Shown here piece by piece: positions 16,948 through 25,364 of a stretch of DNA of 64,000 nucleotides (positions are counted from its first letter, which is position 1; the number at the start of each line of letters is the position of its first letter). This DNA comes from JAJDTQ01 sp963422385 (GTDB lineage Bacteria > Desulfobacterota > Binatia > UBA9968 > JAJDTQ01): NCBI GenBank assembly GCA_963422385.1, contig OY729432.1, forward strand, positions 2,108,001 to 2,172,000. Direction: 5' to 3'. The position numbers were made by a program, and so were the translations under genes. Below the pieces are notes generated by a model, which was given only the letters and a program-made list of their open reading frames with translations, ran no database searches and was not told where the DNA came from.

Positions 16948-18383
16948 TGGACCTCCCGGACCTCACCCTCGCCGAAGCCGCGGGCCGGATCGAGGCGCGG
17001 GAGCTCTCGCCGGTGGAACTGACCGGCGTATATCTGGACCGCATCGACCGGCTGGATCCAGAGCTCCACACCTTCGTCACCCTGACCCGGGAGCAGGCGC
17101 TGACGGACGCCGCCCGTGCCGAGTCCGACCTGGCCGCGGGCCGTTACCGTGGCGCGCTGCACGGCATCCCGGTCTCCATCAAAGACAACCTCGCCACCGC
17201 CGGCGTCCTCACGACTGCCGGTTCGAAGCATCTGTCCGACTGGGTCCCCGACGAGGATGCCACGGTGGTGGCCCGGCTCAAGCGGGCCGGGGCGGTGATC
17301 CTGGGCAAGACCAACATGCACGAGTGGGCCGCCGGCTGCACCACCATCAATCCCCATTACGGCGCCACCCGCAACCCCTGGGACCGGAACCGCGTCTCCG
17401 GCGGTTCCAGCGGCGGTTCCGCCGCCGCCGTGGCCGCGGGCCTGTCGCTCGGCGCCATCGGTACCGACAACGCAGGCTCCGTGCGCAACCCGGCGTCCCT
17501 GTGCGGCGTGGTGGGCCTCAAGGCCACCTACGGGCGGGTCAGCCGCTTCGGCGGCGTCGCCGGAACCGGCGGCTATTCCACCGACCACTTCGGCGTGCTC
17601 ACCCGGACGGTGCGCGACAGCGCACTGATGCTTCAGACCATCGCCGGCTCCGACTCAAGGGACGTATCGTCGAGCGATGCCCCGGTACCGGACTTCAGCG
17701 CGCTTATCGGTGAGGGGGTGGCAGGCCTCAGGGTCGGGATCATCCGTGACTACTTCGACGACCTGGCGGTGGACGAGGTCAGGGAGGCAACGGCGAACGC
17801 GGTGGATCTGTTGGAGTCCCTGGGCATGTCGGTGCAGGAATTGTCGATTCCGCACATGGAGCATGTCCCCATGGTGCAACTGGTCACCGCCCGGGCGGAG
17901 AATCTGTCCCCGGCCGAGCCTTTCCTGCGTGCGCGCCCGCGGGATTACAGCCCGGAGCTGCTGTACCGGCAGGTTCGCGCCCTGGCGCTTCCCGCCCACG
18001 CGTACGTCACCGCGCAACGCGTCCGCCGCCTCATCTGCGAGGCCTTCGACCGGGCCTTCGAGCAGGTGGACGTGATCGTGAGCCCGGCGGCAAGCATGCC
18101 GGCGGAGACCATCGAGGAGTGCCGGCAGGGCTACGTGGAATCGGTGGGAGGGAGGATCCCGTTGCAGGATCCCCGCGGCACCCGCGGAACCCTTTGCACC
18201 ATCCCGTTCAACGTCACCGGCGCGCCGGCCGTCAGCGTGCCCTGCGGCTTCTCCTCCCGAGGCCTCCCCATCGGGCTGCAGATCGCGGCGTCCCATTTCG
18301 AGGAGCCGGCGCTGCTGCAGGTGGCCCACGCCTACGAGCAGGCGGCCGGATGGCACAGCCGGAAGCCGCCTCGAATTGCTTGA
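16947..18383 (+). CDS. Amidase signature family hydrolase
   Basis: 478 residues. The Ser-cisSer-Lys triad is visible: Lys79 in HGIPVSIKDN, the Gly/Ser box VSGGSSGGSAAAVAAG (cis-Ser at 154/155) and nucleophile Ser178 in GTDNAGSVRNPA. The family hydrolyses amides to acid and ammonia; GatA is a paralogue but no gatB or gatC is here. The start ATG overlaps the upstream TGA by one base, so it is coupled to the binding-protein-like gene. The upstream ligase and transferase would act on carboxylic acids, so an amide of such an acid is a reasonable but unproven substrate. Confidence 0.92.
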   Translation: MDLPDLTLAEAAGRIEARELSPVELTGVYLDRIDRLDPELHTFVTLTREQALTDAARAESDLAAGRYRGALHGIPVSIKDNLATAGVLTTAGSKHLSDWVPDEDATVVARLKRAGAVILGKTNMHEWAAGCTTINPHYGATRNPWDRNRVSGGSSGGSAAAVAAGLSLGAIGTDNAGSVRNPASLCGVVGLKATYGRVSRFGGVAGTGGYSTDHFGVLTRTVRDSALMLQTIAGSDSRDVSSSDAPVPDFSALIGEGVAGLRVGIIRDYFDDLAVDEVREATANAVDLLESLGMSVQELSIPHMEHVPMVQLVTARAENLSPAEPFLRARPRDYSPELLYRQVRALALPAHAYVTAQRVRRLICEAFDRAFEQVDVIVSPAASMPAETIEECRQGYVESVGGRIPLQDPRGTRGTLCTIPFNVTGAPAVSVPCGFSSRGLPIGLQIAASHFEEPALLQVAHAYEQAAGWHSRKPPRIA

Positions 18384-18417
18384 ATCTCGATCCCGTTCAT
18401 GACGGTCAGGAGGTTTC

Positions 18418-19488
18418 ATGAGATACCGGGACTTGGGCGTGCTGGTTTTCGACGGGGCGAAGGCGACGCCGGGCTACACGCTCATCGTGCCGCAGTCGTC
18501 ACGTAAAGCGTACCTCATCGGGATGCGCGGCGAGGTGCTCCACGAGTGGTCGTTTCCCCTGTGTCCGGGGAACTATGCATACCTCTTGCCGAACGGCAAC
18601 CTGCTTTGGGCGGGCCGCATGGAGGAGGGGCCGCCGCTTCGGCGCGGCAAGGGCGGGTTGCTGCGGGAGTACACCTGGGACGGCGAGGTGGTTTGGGAGT
18701 ACCGCGACCCGGCGCAGCACCACGACTTCCGGAGACGCCCGGACGGCAACACCGTCTACATCGGCTGGGAGCCGGTGCCGGCGGATGTCGCGCCCCGGAT
18801 CAAGGGCGGCCAGCCCGGCAGCGAACACGACGGCTTAACCTACGGCGACTACGTGAGAGAGGTCTCTCCCGCGGGCGAGACGGTGTGGGAATGGCACGCC
18901 TGGCGTGACCTGGATCTGGACCGGTGGGAGATCTGCCCCTGTTGCGGCCGGGACGAGTTCGCCCACGCCAACGCCTGCTTCCCGCTCGAGGACGGTGGCG
19001 TGATGCTGAGCTTCCGGCGCCTGAATGCCATCATGATGATCGATCGCGAGACCTGCCAAGTGCGCTGGGCCCATCAGGACGCGACCTGGGGCCATCAACA
19101 CGACTGCTCGGTCCTGCCCAACGGCAACATCCTGTTGTTCGCCAACGGAATTCACGGGATGGACAACCCGTTCTCCCGGGTCATCGAGCTCGACCCGAAG
19201 TCGGGGGAAACGGTCTGGCACTATCGGGGCTCACCCATATGGACGTTCTTCAGCCCCAATATCAGCGGCGCCCAGCGTTTCGACAACGGCAACACGCTCA
19301 TCTGCGAGGGCCAGACGGGACGGGCCTTCGAGGTCACCCAGGCGGGCGAGATCGTCTGGGAGTACGTCTGTCCGTACTTCGCTGACTACGAAGGCCGCGG
19401 CCCGGCCAACAACGTGTTCCGCGTCTACCGCTATGCCGCGGATTCGCCCGAGATCGGCGGCCGGCTGGCGACGCCGGTGGCGTGGTAG
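18418..19488 (+). CDS. Arylsulfotransferase (ASST)-like beta-propeller protein
   Basis: 356 residues made of repeated blade units such as AYLLPNGNLLWAG, REYTWDGEVVWEYRDP, HDFRRRPDGNTVYIGW, CSVLPNGNILLFANG and RFDNGNTLICEGQTG. This pattern matches the arylsulfotransferase propeller family, in which His residues in the central channel carry sulfate between phenolic donors and acceptors; HQHDCS and QHHDF are candidate sites. Known ASSTs are exported, but no signal peptide is visible here. An unusual CPCCGRDE lies in the middle. GGAGG 5 bases before the ATG gives the start. It is the last gene of the plus-strand run. The catalytic activity is uncertain. Confidence 0.7.
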   Translation: MRYRDLGVLVFDGAKATPGYTLIVPQSSRKAYLIGMRGEVLHEWSFPLCPGNYAYLLPNGNLLWAGRMEEGPPLRRGKGGLLREYTWDGEVVWEYRDPAQHHDFRRRPDGNTVYIGWEPVPADVAPRIKGGQPGSEHDGLTYGDYVREVSPAGETVWEWHAWRDLDLDRWEICPCCGRDEFAHANACFPLEDGGVMLSFRRLNAIMMIDRETCQVRWAHQDATWGHQHDCSVLPNGNILLFANGIHGMDNPFSRVIELDPKSGETVWHYRGSPIWTFFSPNISGAQRFDNGNTLICEGQTGRAFEVTQAGEIVWEYVCPYFADYEGRGPANNVFRVYRYAADSPEIGGRLATPVAW

Positions 19489-19513
19489 CCGATGACCATG
19501 AAACATCGGTTCA

Positions 19514-20108
19514 ATGACCGAATTTTCATGGTACCTTGCGGGCGTGCCTGTCCGCTCCAGGCACGTCAAGGAAATCGTCAGGGCCGCCCTGTCCGGGCTT
19601 GCGGGAGATGCCAACCTCGCCCTGCGAAACCTCAATCCGTCTCCTGGACGGGATCGGGGAGCAGAAGAGGGGACTCTTTCTGATCCTCGACGACATCAAC
19701 GGTCTTGCGGGTTCGGAGGCTTTCGCCAACTGGCTCAAAAGCACCGTGGACGAGATTGCCACATCCCGGCGGCAGGAACTGGTGGCAAAGCAGCCGTCTC
19801 TCGCTCGCGTGTTCGAGTTGATCGACATTGTTCCGTGGTCCGACGATGAGGTCATGGAATTCTACCGGAACTCGTTCGGTTCCGTGAACGCGACGGTCGG
19901 GGACGCGGACCTGCGCCAGCTTGTCCGGTTTACCGGCGGACTCCCGGTTCTCGCGCACGAGACAGGCGACGCGGTACGGCGTGCGGCCCGGAGCCCGGAA
20001 ATCGGTTCAAGAGATGTCGCGACAGGCATCTCGGCCGCGGCCGAGATGATCGGGCGGAAACTGCTGGAACCCCAAGTCTTCAGCGCCATCCGCAGCCGTC
20101 ATGCCTTC
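19514..20108 (+). pseudogene. Decayed AAA/NTPase gene fragment
   Basis: Between two convergent genes lies coding-like sequence broken over frames. One frame gives YLAGVPVRSRHVKEIVRAAL at about 19530-19590. Another, from about 19640, gives GLFLILDDINGLAGSEAFAN (Walker B hhhhDD), SLARVFELIDIVPWSDDEV, LVRFTGGLPVLAHE and LLEPQVFSAIRS. I recall this series as the C-terminal half of an AAA-type ATPase. Walker A is missing, about a dozen residues seem deleted before SLARVF, and the frame runs into the 3' end of the methyltransferase gene. So it is a truncated, frameshifted relic. The first-frame portion is less certain. Confidence 0.55.
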
Positions 20109-21751
20109 CGGAAATGGAGGATCCCCCATTGGAGATGGCCTCCTCGGCCGCCGTCCACCCAGTGCTGCAGGCCGGTCTGCATCTGTTCGATATACTCCGC
20201 GCTGCACACCTTCAGCAGATCCCACTGATTGGTCCGCACTTCGTCGAGCACCCGTGCATAGTGGGTGGGGAGGTGGGGCGTGAGGTCGACGATGGCGAGC
20301 TCCTGAAAGCCCAGGTCCGACAGCATCGCCTGATATTCCGGAATGGACCCCAGGGAATCGAGGTGAATGCGATCCAGGATGGGTTGCAGGACCTCCTTCC
20401 GGATGTCTTCACGTTGCATGGGGTCGGTGAAGATGAACTGTCCGCCCTTGGACAGGACCCGGCCGACTTCTTCGAAGACCTGCCGTCGATTGCCGCCGTG
20501 CAGGATGGCGTCCTGGGACCAAACCACGTCGACGCTGCCATCCGGCATGGGAATCTCTTCAAAACTTCCGTCCACCACGTTGATGGCCAGGGAGCACTTT
20601 TGCCTGGCGTTGAGGTCGCGGTTTCGGGCGTTCTGGACCTCGCTCAGGTTCAGACATCCGACGTGGCAGCCATGGTTCCGGACCAGGTACCGGGCCGATC
20701 CGCCGTAGCCTGAGCCGATGTCCAGCACGCGGGTGGCCGGTTCCAGTTGGTGGACCATGGACGCCATCTGCCTCACGGTCCGCCGACTGGCGTCGAATAT
20801 CGTATCCCCGTCGCCTTGGTAGAGGCCTATGTGGATATCCTCGCCGCCCCACACCGTGGCGTAGAACCGGTCGGCGTCATTGCTGTTGTAATAGTCCCGC
20901 GCCGTCTCGACGGCTTGGGAATAGCTGGCCCCCACGGCCATCCTGGCGGGCCGTTCTTCGTTCTTGTAGAGCTTCTCGGCCACGTGGATGAAGAAGTCCG
21001 GGTCGTCCACGCGGTGCGATTCCTGGAAGTCCGCAAAGGTCTTCACCTGCTGGAATCCGACTTCCCCCATGAGCTTGCGGACGTAATCCCTGCGCAGAGG
21101 GAACATGTTCAGATGGAACACCGAGCTGTCCGGAAACTCGTACCGGAAGCGCGCCAGTCCTTCATCGACGTATTCGGGCTCGGCGCTGACATTGTCGCCA
21201 CAGTAGTAGTAGATGTGCTTCGAGGTGAACCCATCATCGAGGATGTCGTCGTAGTTCCGTTGATCCAGCACCAGGACGCCGTCGTGCTGCAGCACCGAGT
21301 AGAACTCGGCGAGCGCTTTGCGGCGATCCTGCTCCGAGAACAGATGGGTCAGCGAGTTTCCCAGGCAGATGACCGCGTCATACTGGGTGTGGACATCCCT
21401 GCTCAGCCACCGCCAGTCGGCATGAAGGGTCTTCATGATGAACCCTTGCCGTTTGGCGTTCTCGAAGGCTTGAGCCAGCATTTCGGGGCTGCCGTCGACG
21501 CTGGTGACGTCGAAGCCGGCCTTCAGGAGTCGAACGGAGTGGAACCCCGTTCCGGTGGCCACGTCCAACACCCGCTCAACGCCGCGTTCCTTCAGGATGT
21601 TGATGAAGAAATCCCCTTCGCTGGCTGCACGGGCGTCCCAGTCGATCAACTCGTCCCATTTCCGGACGAAAGTGTGGACATATTCCCGCTTGTACTGGTC
21701 GGTCTGCCGCTGGGCAATGGGATTGTCGCCGTACAACTGTTCCTCGGCCAT
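20099..21751 (-). CDS. Fused glycine/sarcosine and sarcosine/dimethylglycine N-methyltransferase
   Basis: 550 residues with two SAM-dependent methyltransferase domains. The first has VLDVATGTGFHS at 61-72 and VICLGNSLTHLF, as in glycine/sarcosine N-methyltransferases. The second has VLDIGSGYGGSARYLV near 342 and SQDAILHGGNRRQV, as in sarcosine/dimethylglycine N-methyltransferases. Together they convert glycine to glycine betaine by three SAM-dependent methylations in the cytoplasm. Halophiles usually have two genes (gsmt, sdmt); fusions such as that of Actinopolyspora are known. No transporter or betaine dehydrogenase adjoins it. The gene is single, and its upstream region has a TTGACT box shared with another gene in the window. 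Identity is strong. Confidence 0.93.
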   Translation of the reverse strand: MAEEQLYGDNPIAQRQTDQYKREYVHTFVRKWDELIDWDARAASEGDFFINILKERGVERVLDVATGTGFHSVRLLKAGFDVTSVDGSPEMLAQAFENAKRQGFIMKTLHADWRWLSRDVHTQYDAVICLGNSLTHLFSEQDRRKALAEFYSVLQHDGVLVLDQRNYDDILDDGFTSKHIYYYCGDNVSAEPEYVDEGLARFRYEFPDSSVFHLNMFPLRRDYVRKLMGEVGFQQVKTFADFQESHRVDDPDFFIHVAEKLYKNEERPARMAVGASYSQAVETARDYYNSNDADRFYATVWGGEDIHIGLYQGDGDTIFDASRRTVRQMASMVHQLEPATRVLDIGSGYGGSARYLVRNHGCHVGCLNLSEVQNARNRDLNARQKCSLAINVVDGSFEEIPMPDGSVDVVWSQDAILHGGNRRQVFEEVGRVLSKGGQFIFTDPMQREDIRKEVLQPILDRIHLDSLGSIPEYQAMLSDLGFQELAIVDLTPHLPTHYARVLDEVRTNQWDLLKVCSAEYIEQMQTGLQHWVDGGRGGHLQWGILHFRKA

Positions 21752-21910
21752 GATGGCGCCTCCTGGGTTGTGGGCCTGAAATCACCCTTCGCGCTCAAGC
21801 CGATTCGGCGCGACACGGGCAGGACAAAAGGTAGGAAACGCCATTAGTTTCCCAACATTGACCAAAGGAAGTCAACCCTGCGGTCCCGTGGACGTTGAAC
21901 CCGCGTCACG

Positions 21911-21939
21911 TTGTGTCTCGATGACAGGAATGCTATAAG
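21911..21939 (+). promoter_or_regulatory. Promoter for the amidohydrolase pair
   Basis: TTGTGT (21911-21916), a 17-base spacer and TATAAG (21934-21939), with TG one base before the -10 (TGCTATAAG), an extended -10. It lies about 65 bases before the ATG at 22007. Confidence 0.6.
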
Positions 21940-22006
21940 GCGCGCACGAATCCGCGGAATACCCGTTTTACGCAGGACCCATCCACACAGGGAGGAAAAC
22001 CCTACA

Positions 22007-23599
22007 ATGGCGATTTTCGATACCGTGCTTCACGGCGGGGCGATCATCGACGGAGCCGGCAATCCCTGGTTCTACGGCGATCTGGCGGTCAAGGATGGCA
22101 GGGTCGCGGCCATCGGCAGGCTGGACCCGGGCTCCGGGACGCGCTCCATCGACGTCCGGGGCAAGGTGGTGACCCCAGGCTTCATCGACATGCACACCCA
22201 CAGCGACCAGCCGCTGGTGGCGGACGGCAACGGGGAGAGCAAGATCCGCCAGGGCGTGACCCTGGACATCATCGGGGAGAGCCAGACCGTGGCGCCGCTG
22301 GTGGGGCCCGTGTTCGAGGAGTACGTGGCCGAGCACCGGCACCGGAGCGGCATCGAGGCGGACTGGACCACGTTCAGCGAGTACTTCGATCGTTTGATGG
22401 CGGGCGGGATCTCCATGAACGTGGCCTCCGGCGTTTCTCCGCAGCAGGTCAAGCGGGTGGTGGTCGGGTTCCAGGAACGTCCCGCCAGCGCGGAGGAGCA
22501 GGAGCGGATGAACGGCCATGTGGCCCAGGCCATGGAGCAGGGGGCCCTGGGGCTCACCGCCGCCTGGCACGCCAAGGGGCCGGAGTATCCGGACGAGGTG
22601 GTTTCCATGGCCCGGGTGGTACGCAAGTACGGTGGGTATTACGGCGTGCACCTGGGCAGCGAGGGCTTCGACATCATGGAGGAGCTCGAGAAGGCCCTCA
22701 AGGTGGGACGGGAAGCGGACATTCCCCTGCACGTCTACCATCTGAAGATGCGCTCCAAGGAGAACTGGGGCCGGGTCATGCAGGTGGTGGAGCAGATCGG
22801 GGAGGCCCGGCGCGAGGGCCTGGACGTCACCGCCAACCAGTATCCCTACACCGCCATGCAGCACCCGTGGCGGCGGCTGTTCCCGCGCTGGGTCCAGGAC
22901 GCGCCGGTGCAGGAGACCATCGGCGAGTTCATGAGCCCGAGCTTCCGCCAACGGGTCATGGACGATCCCGAGTTCGCCCAGTACGTCAGCGAGCACGGCG
23001 GCTGGGAAGGCGTGGTGGCGGCGCGCCTGGACAAGCCTGAGCACAAGGCGTGGGAAGGGAAGACCATCGCTCAGATCGCGGAGATACGCGGTCAGGACCC
23101 CGCCGGCACCTGCTTCGACCTGATCTACGGCGAGGGCATCTTCATCCACGGCATCCACCACACCCTGCGCGAGCAGGACGTGCAGGACGTGATGCGAGTG
23201 CCCTGGATATCCGTGGCCTCGGACGGGAGCGCCTTGAACCTCCGGTCCCCCGGCATGCCCCACCCGCGCAGCTTCGGCACCAACCCCCGGGTGTTGGGCC
23301 GGTACGTGCGCGACGAGAAGGTGCTGACCCTGCCCGACGCCGTGCGCAAGATGACGTCGCTGCCGGCCCAGGTGCTGGGCCTCAGGGACCGGGGGCTTCT
23401 CCGGGAAGGGTACTGGGCCGACGTGGTGGTGTTCGATCCCGATACGGTGGCGGACCAGGCCACCTTCGAGAACCCCAAGCAGTATCCCAAGGGTGTCGAG
23501 TACGTGTTCGTGAACGGCGACATGGTGATCGAGAACGGTGACCATACCGGAGTCCGGCCCGGGCGGGTGGTTTACGGTCCGGGCAGGAAGGAGGCGTAA
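22007..23599 (+). CDS. N-acyl-D-amino-acid deacylase / D-aminoacylase family amidohydrolase
   Basis: 530 residues. The N-terminal beta strand DTVLHGGAIIDGAGNPWF and the metal-ligand motif GFIDMHTHSDQPL mark an amidohydrolase of the D-aminoacylase group; a late ASDGSALNLRSP holds the conserved Asp. The C-terminus returns to the beta domain (GYWADVVVFDPDTV). The family deacylates N-acyl-D-amino acids or cleaves related cyclic amides in the cytoplasm. The start is set by GGGAGGA 10 bases before the ATG. It is followed two bases later by a second amidohydrolase, so the two form an operon. Exact substrate unknown. Confidence 0.88.
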   Translation: MAIFDTVLHGGAIIDGAGNPWFYGDLAVKDGRVAAIGRLDPGSGTRSIDVRGKVVTPGFIDMHTHSDQPLVADGNGESKIRQGVTLDIIGESQTVAPLVGPVFEEYVAEHRHRSGIEADWTTFSEYFDRLMAGGISMNVASGVSPQQVKRVVVGFQERPASAEEQERMNGHVAQAMEQGALGLTAAWHAKGPEYPDEVVSMARVVRKYGGYYGVHLGSEGFDIMEELEKALKVGREADIPLHVYHLKMRSKENWGRVMQVVEQIGEARREGLDVTANQYPYTAMQHPWRRLFPRWVQDAPVQETIGEFMSPSFRQRVMDDPEFAQYVSEHGGWEGVVAARLDKPEHKAWEGKTIAQIAEIRGQDPAGTCFDLIYGEGIFIHGIHHTLREQDVQDVMRVPWISVASDGSALNLRSPGMPHPRSFGTNPRVLGRYVRDEKVLTLPDAVRKMTSLPAQVLGLRDRGLLREGYWADVVVFDPDTVADQATFENPKQYPKGVEYVFVNGDMVIENGDHTGVRPGRVVYGPGRKEA

Positions 23600-23601
23600 G
23601 C

Positions 23602-25272
23602 ATGGCGCTGCCGGAGAGTCTCTACGCCGACACGATCCTCGTCAACGGCGCCGTGATCACGGTGGACGACGCCCGTCCCACGGTTGAGGCCGTGGCCGTC
23701 AAGGGCGACCGTATCCTGCACGTGGGAAGCAACGACGAAGTGCGTCAGTGCGCCGGCCGGGCTACGCGGGTCATCGACGTGGCCGGCAAGACCGTGCTGC
23801 CCGGGTTCATCGAGCCCCACACCCACTTCATGTCCTTCGGGGTCCGCCTGGGGATGGTGAACGTGCGCACCCCGCCCAACCACTCCATCGAGGACGTGCT
23901 GGCGCGGATCCGCGAGCGCGCGGCCGTGACACCGAAGGGAAAGTGGATCGAGGCCCAGGGCTACGAGCACACCGCCATCGCGGAGAAGCGCTGGCCCACC
24001 CGAGCCGAGCTTGACGACGCGGCGCCCGACAACCCGCTGGTCATCACCTACCGTTCGTCCCACGTGTGGATGGTCAACAGCGCGGCGTTGAAGCTCGCCG
24101 GCATCGACGACGACGCGCCCCAGCCCGAGGGCGGCCACATGGACCGGGACCCGCGTACGGGCAAGCTCACCGGCGTGCTGCGGGAGAAGGCCGCCAGCCG
24201 CCCGGTGACCAGTCTGGTGCCGCACCCCACCCTGCAGGAGCTCAAGGACGGGGTGGATCTGGCGGGCCGTGAATACAACTCCGTGGGCATCACCTCAACC
24301 CACGACGCCGGTACCGGCGACACCCCCGACTACTACCGGGCGTACCAGGAGACCATCGACGAGGGCCGGCTCAAGGTGCGGGTCTACCTCATGATCCACG
24401 ACCTGCCCTACAAGCGTTTCTACCTGGAGCGGGACCTGGGCCTCCGTACCGGCTTCGGCAGCGACTGGCTCAGGATGGGTGCGGTCAAGACCTGTAGCGA
24501 CGGCTCCATCCAGGTCCACACCTGCGCCTTCTACGACCCCTACATCACCAGCGATACCGACGATCCCACCAAGGACCCGCGGGGCGTGCTCCAATACTCG
24601 CCCGAGGACCAGAAGAAGCTCGTGCTGGAAGCCCACGGCAAGGGCTATCAGGTAGCCATTCACGCCCAGGGCGACCGCGGCGTCGACGTGGCGCTGGACG
24701 CCGTGGAGAACGCCATGACCCAGGTGCCGCGGCCCAACCCGCGCCACCGCATCGAGCACTGCCAAGGGGTTACCCGTGAGGCCCTGAAACGCATGAGCCG
24801 CCTGGGGGTCATCGCGTCGTTCTATCCGCACCACCTCTGGTACTGGGGCGACCGCCACGTCGCCGACTTCCTGGGCATGGAACGGGCGCGGCGGCTCGAC
24901 CCCATGCGCACCGCCATCGACCTGGGCGTGGTCACCGTGGCCCATTCGGACACGCCCATCGCGCTGCCCAGGGACCCGCTCTTCGCCACCGATCCGCTGT
25001 TCGGCATCTGGTGCGCGGTGAACCGCAAGACCCGGGCGGGCGTGGTGCTGGGCGAAGACGAGCGGGTCACCCCCATGGAGGGCATACGCGCCTACACCAT
25101 CAACGCGGCCTATGCGGCTTTCGAGGAAGGCATCAAGGGCTCCATCACCGCGGGCAAGCTGGCCGACCTGGTGGTGCTGGGGGACAACCCTCTGACGGTG
25201 GACCCGTGGGAGATACGCAACATTCCGGTGGAGCAGACCATCGTGGGGGGAGAGGTTGTATACGAAGCCTGA
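23602..25272 (+). CDS. YtcJ-like amidohydrolase
   Basis: 556 residues of the amidohydrolase-3 group. Motifs: TILVNGAVITVDDARPTVEA at the N-terminus, GFIEPHTHFMSFG with the paired His ligands, CSDGSIQVHTCAFYD, VAIHAQGDRGVDVAL, HRIEHCQ, and a late VAHSDTPI. The C-terminus has KGSITAGKLADLVVLGDNPL, typical of the family. Members hydrolyse amide or imide bonds in small molecules; most are uncharacterised. It follows the D-aminoacylase-like gene by two bases and ends 92 bases before a convergent gene, with a terminator hairpin between. A related enzyme is encoded at 30058-31701. Confidence 0.88.
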   Translation: MALPESLYADTILVNGAVITVDDARPTVEAVAVKGDRILHVGSNDEVRQCAGRATRVIDVAGKTVLPGFIEPHTHFMSFGVRLGMVNVRTPPNHSIEDVLARIRERAAVTPKGKWIEAQGYEHTAIAEKRWPTRAELDDAAPDNPLVITYRSSHVWMVNSAALKLAGIDDDAPQPEGGHMDRDPRTGKLTGVLREKAASRPVTSLVPHPTLQELKDGVDLAGREYNSVGITSTHDAGTGDTPDYYRAYQETIDEGRLKVRVYLMIHDLPYKRFYLERDLGLRTGFGSDWLRMGAVKTCSDGSIQVHTCAFYDPYITSDTDDPTKDPRGVLQYSPEDQKKLVLEAHGKGYQVAIHAQGDRGVDVALDAVENAMTQVPRPNPRHRIEHCQGVTREALKRMSRLGVIASFYPHHLWYWGDRHVADFLGMERARRLDPMRTAIDLGVVTVAHSDTPIALPRDPLFATDPLFGIWCAVNRKTRAGVVLGEDERVTPMEGIRAYTINAAYAAFEEGIKGSITAGKLADLVVLGDNPLTVDPWEIRNIPVEQTIVGGEVVYEA

Positions 25273-25291
25273 CGGCTTCATGCTGCCAGAT

Positions 25292-25324
25292 AAAAACAGC
25301 CGCGCCGGGTTTCCGGCGCGGCTG
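25292..25324 (-). terminator. Intrinsic terminator of the 25365-26906 gene
   Basis: A perfect 12-bp stem (CAGCCGCGCCGG / CCGGCGCGGCTG, 25297-25324) with a 4-base loop. On the minus strand it is followed by TTTTTA (25292-25296 read in reverse), so it terminates the binding-protein gene. On the plus strand no T-run follows, though the stem may still slow transcription from the convergent amidohydrolase pair. Confidence 0.85.
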
Positions 25325-25364
25325 TCCATGAGTCTCTGAAGATCGATGACCCCTCGACGGGTGA

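Noticed and set aside
16947..18383. Glutamyl-tRNA(Gln) amidotransferase subunit A
   Set aside because: The amidase signature is shared, but gatB and gatC are absent and the gene sits in a catabolic run.
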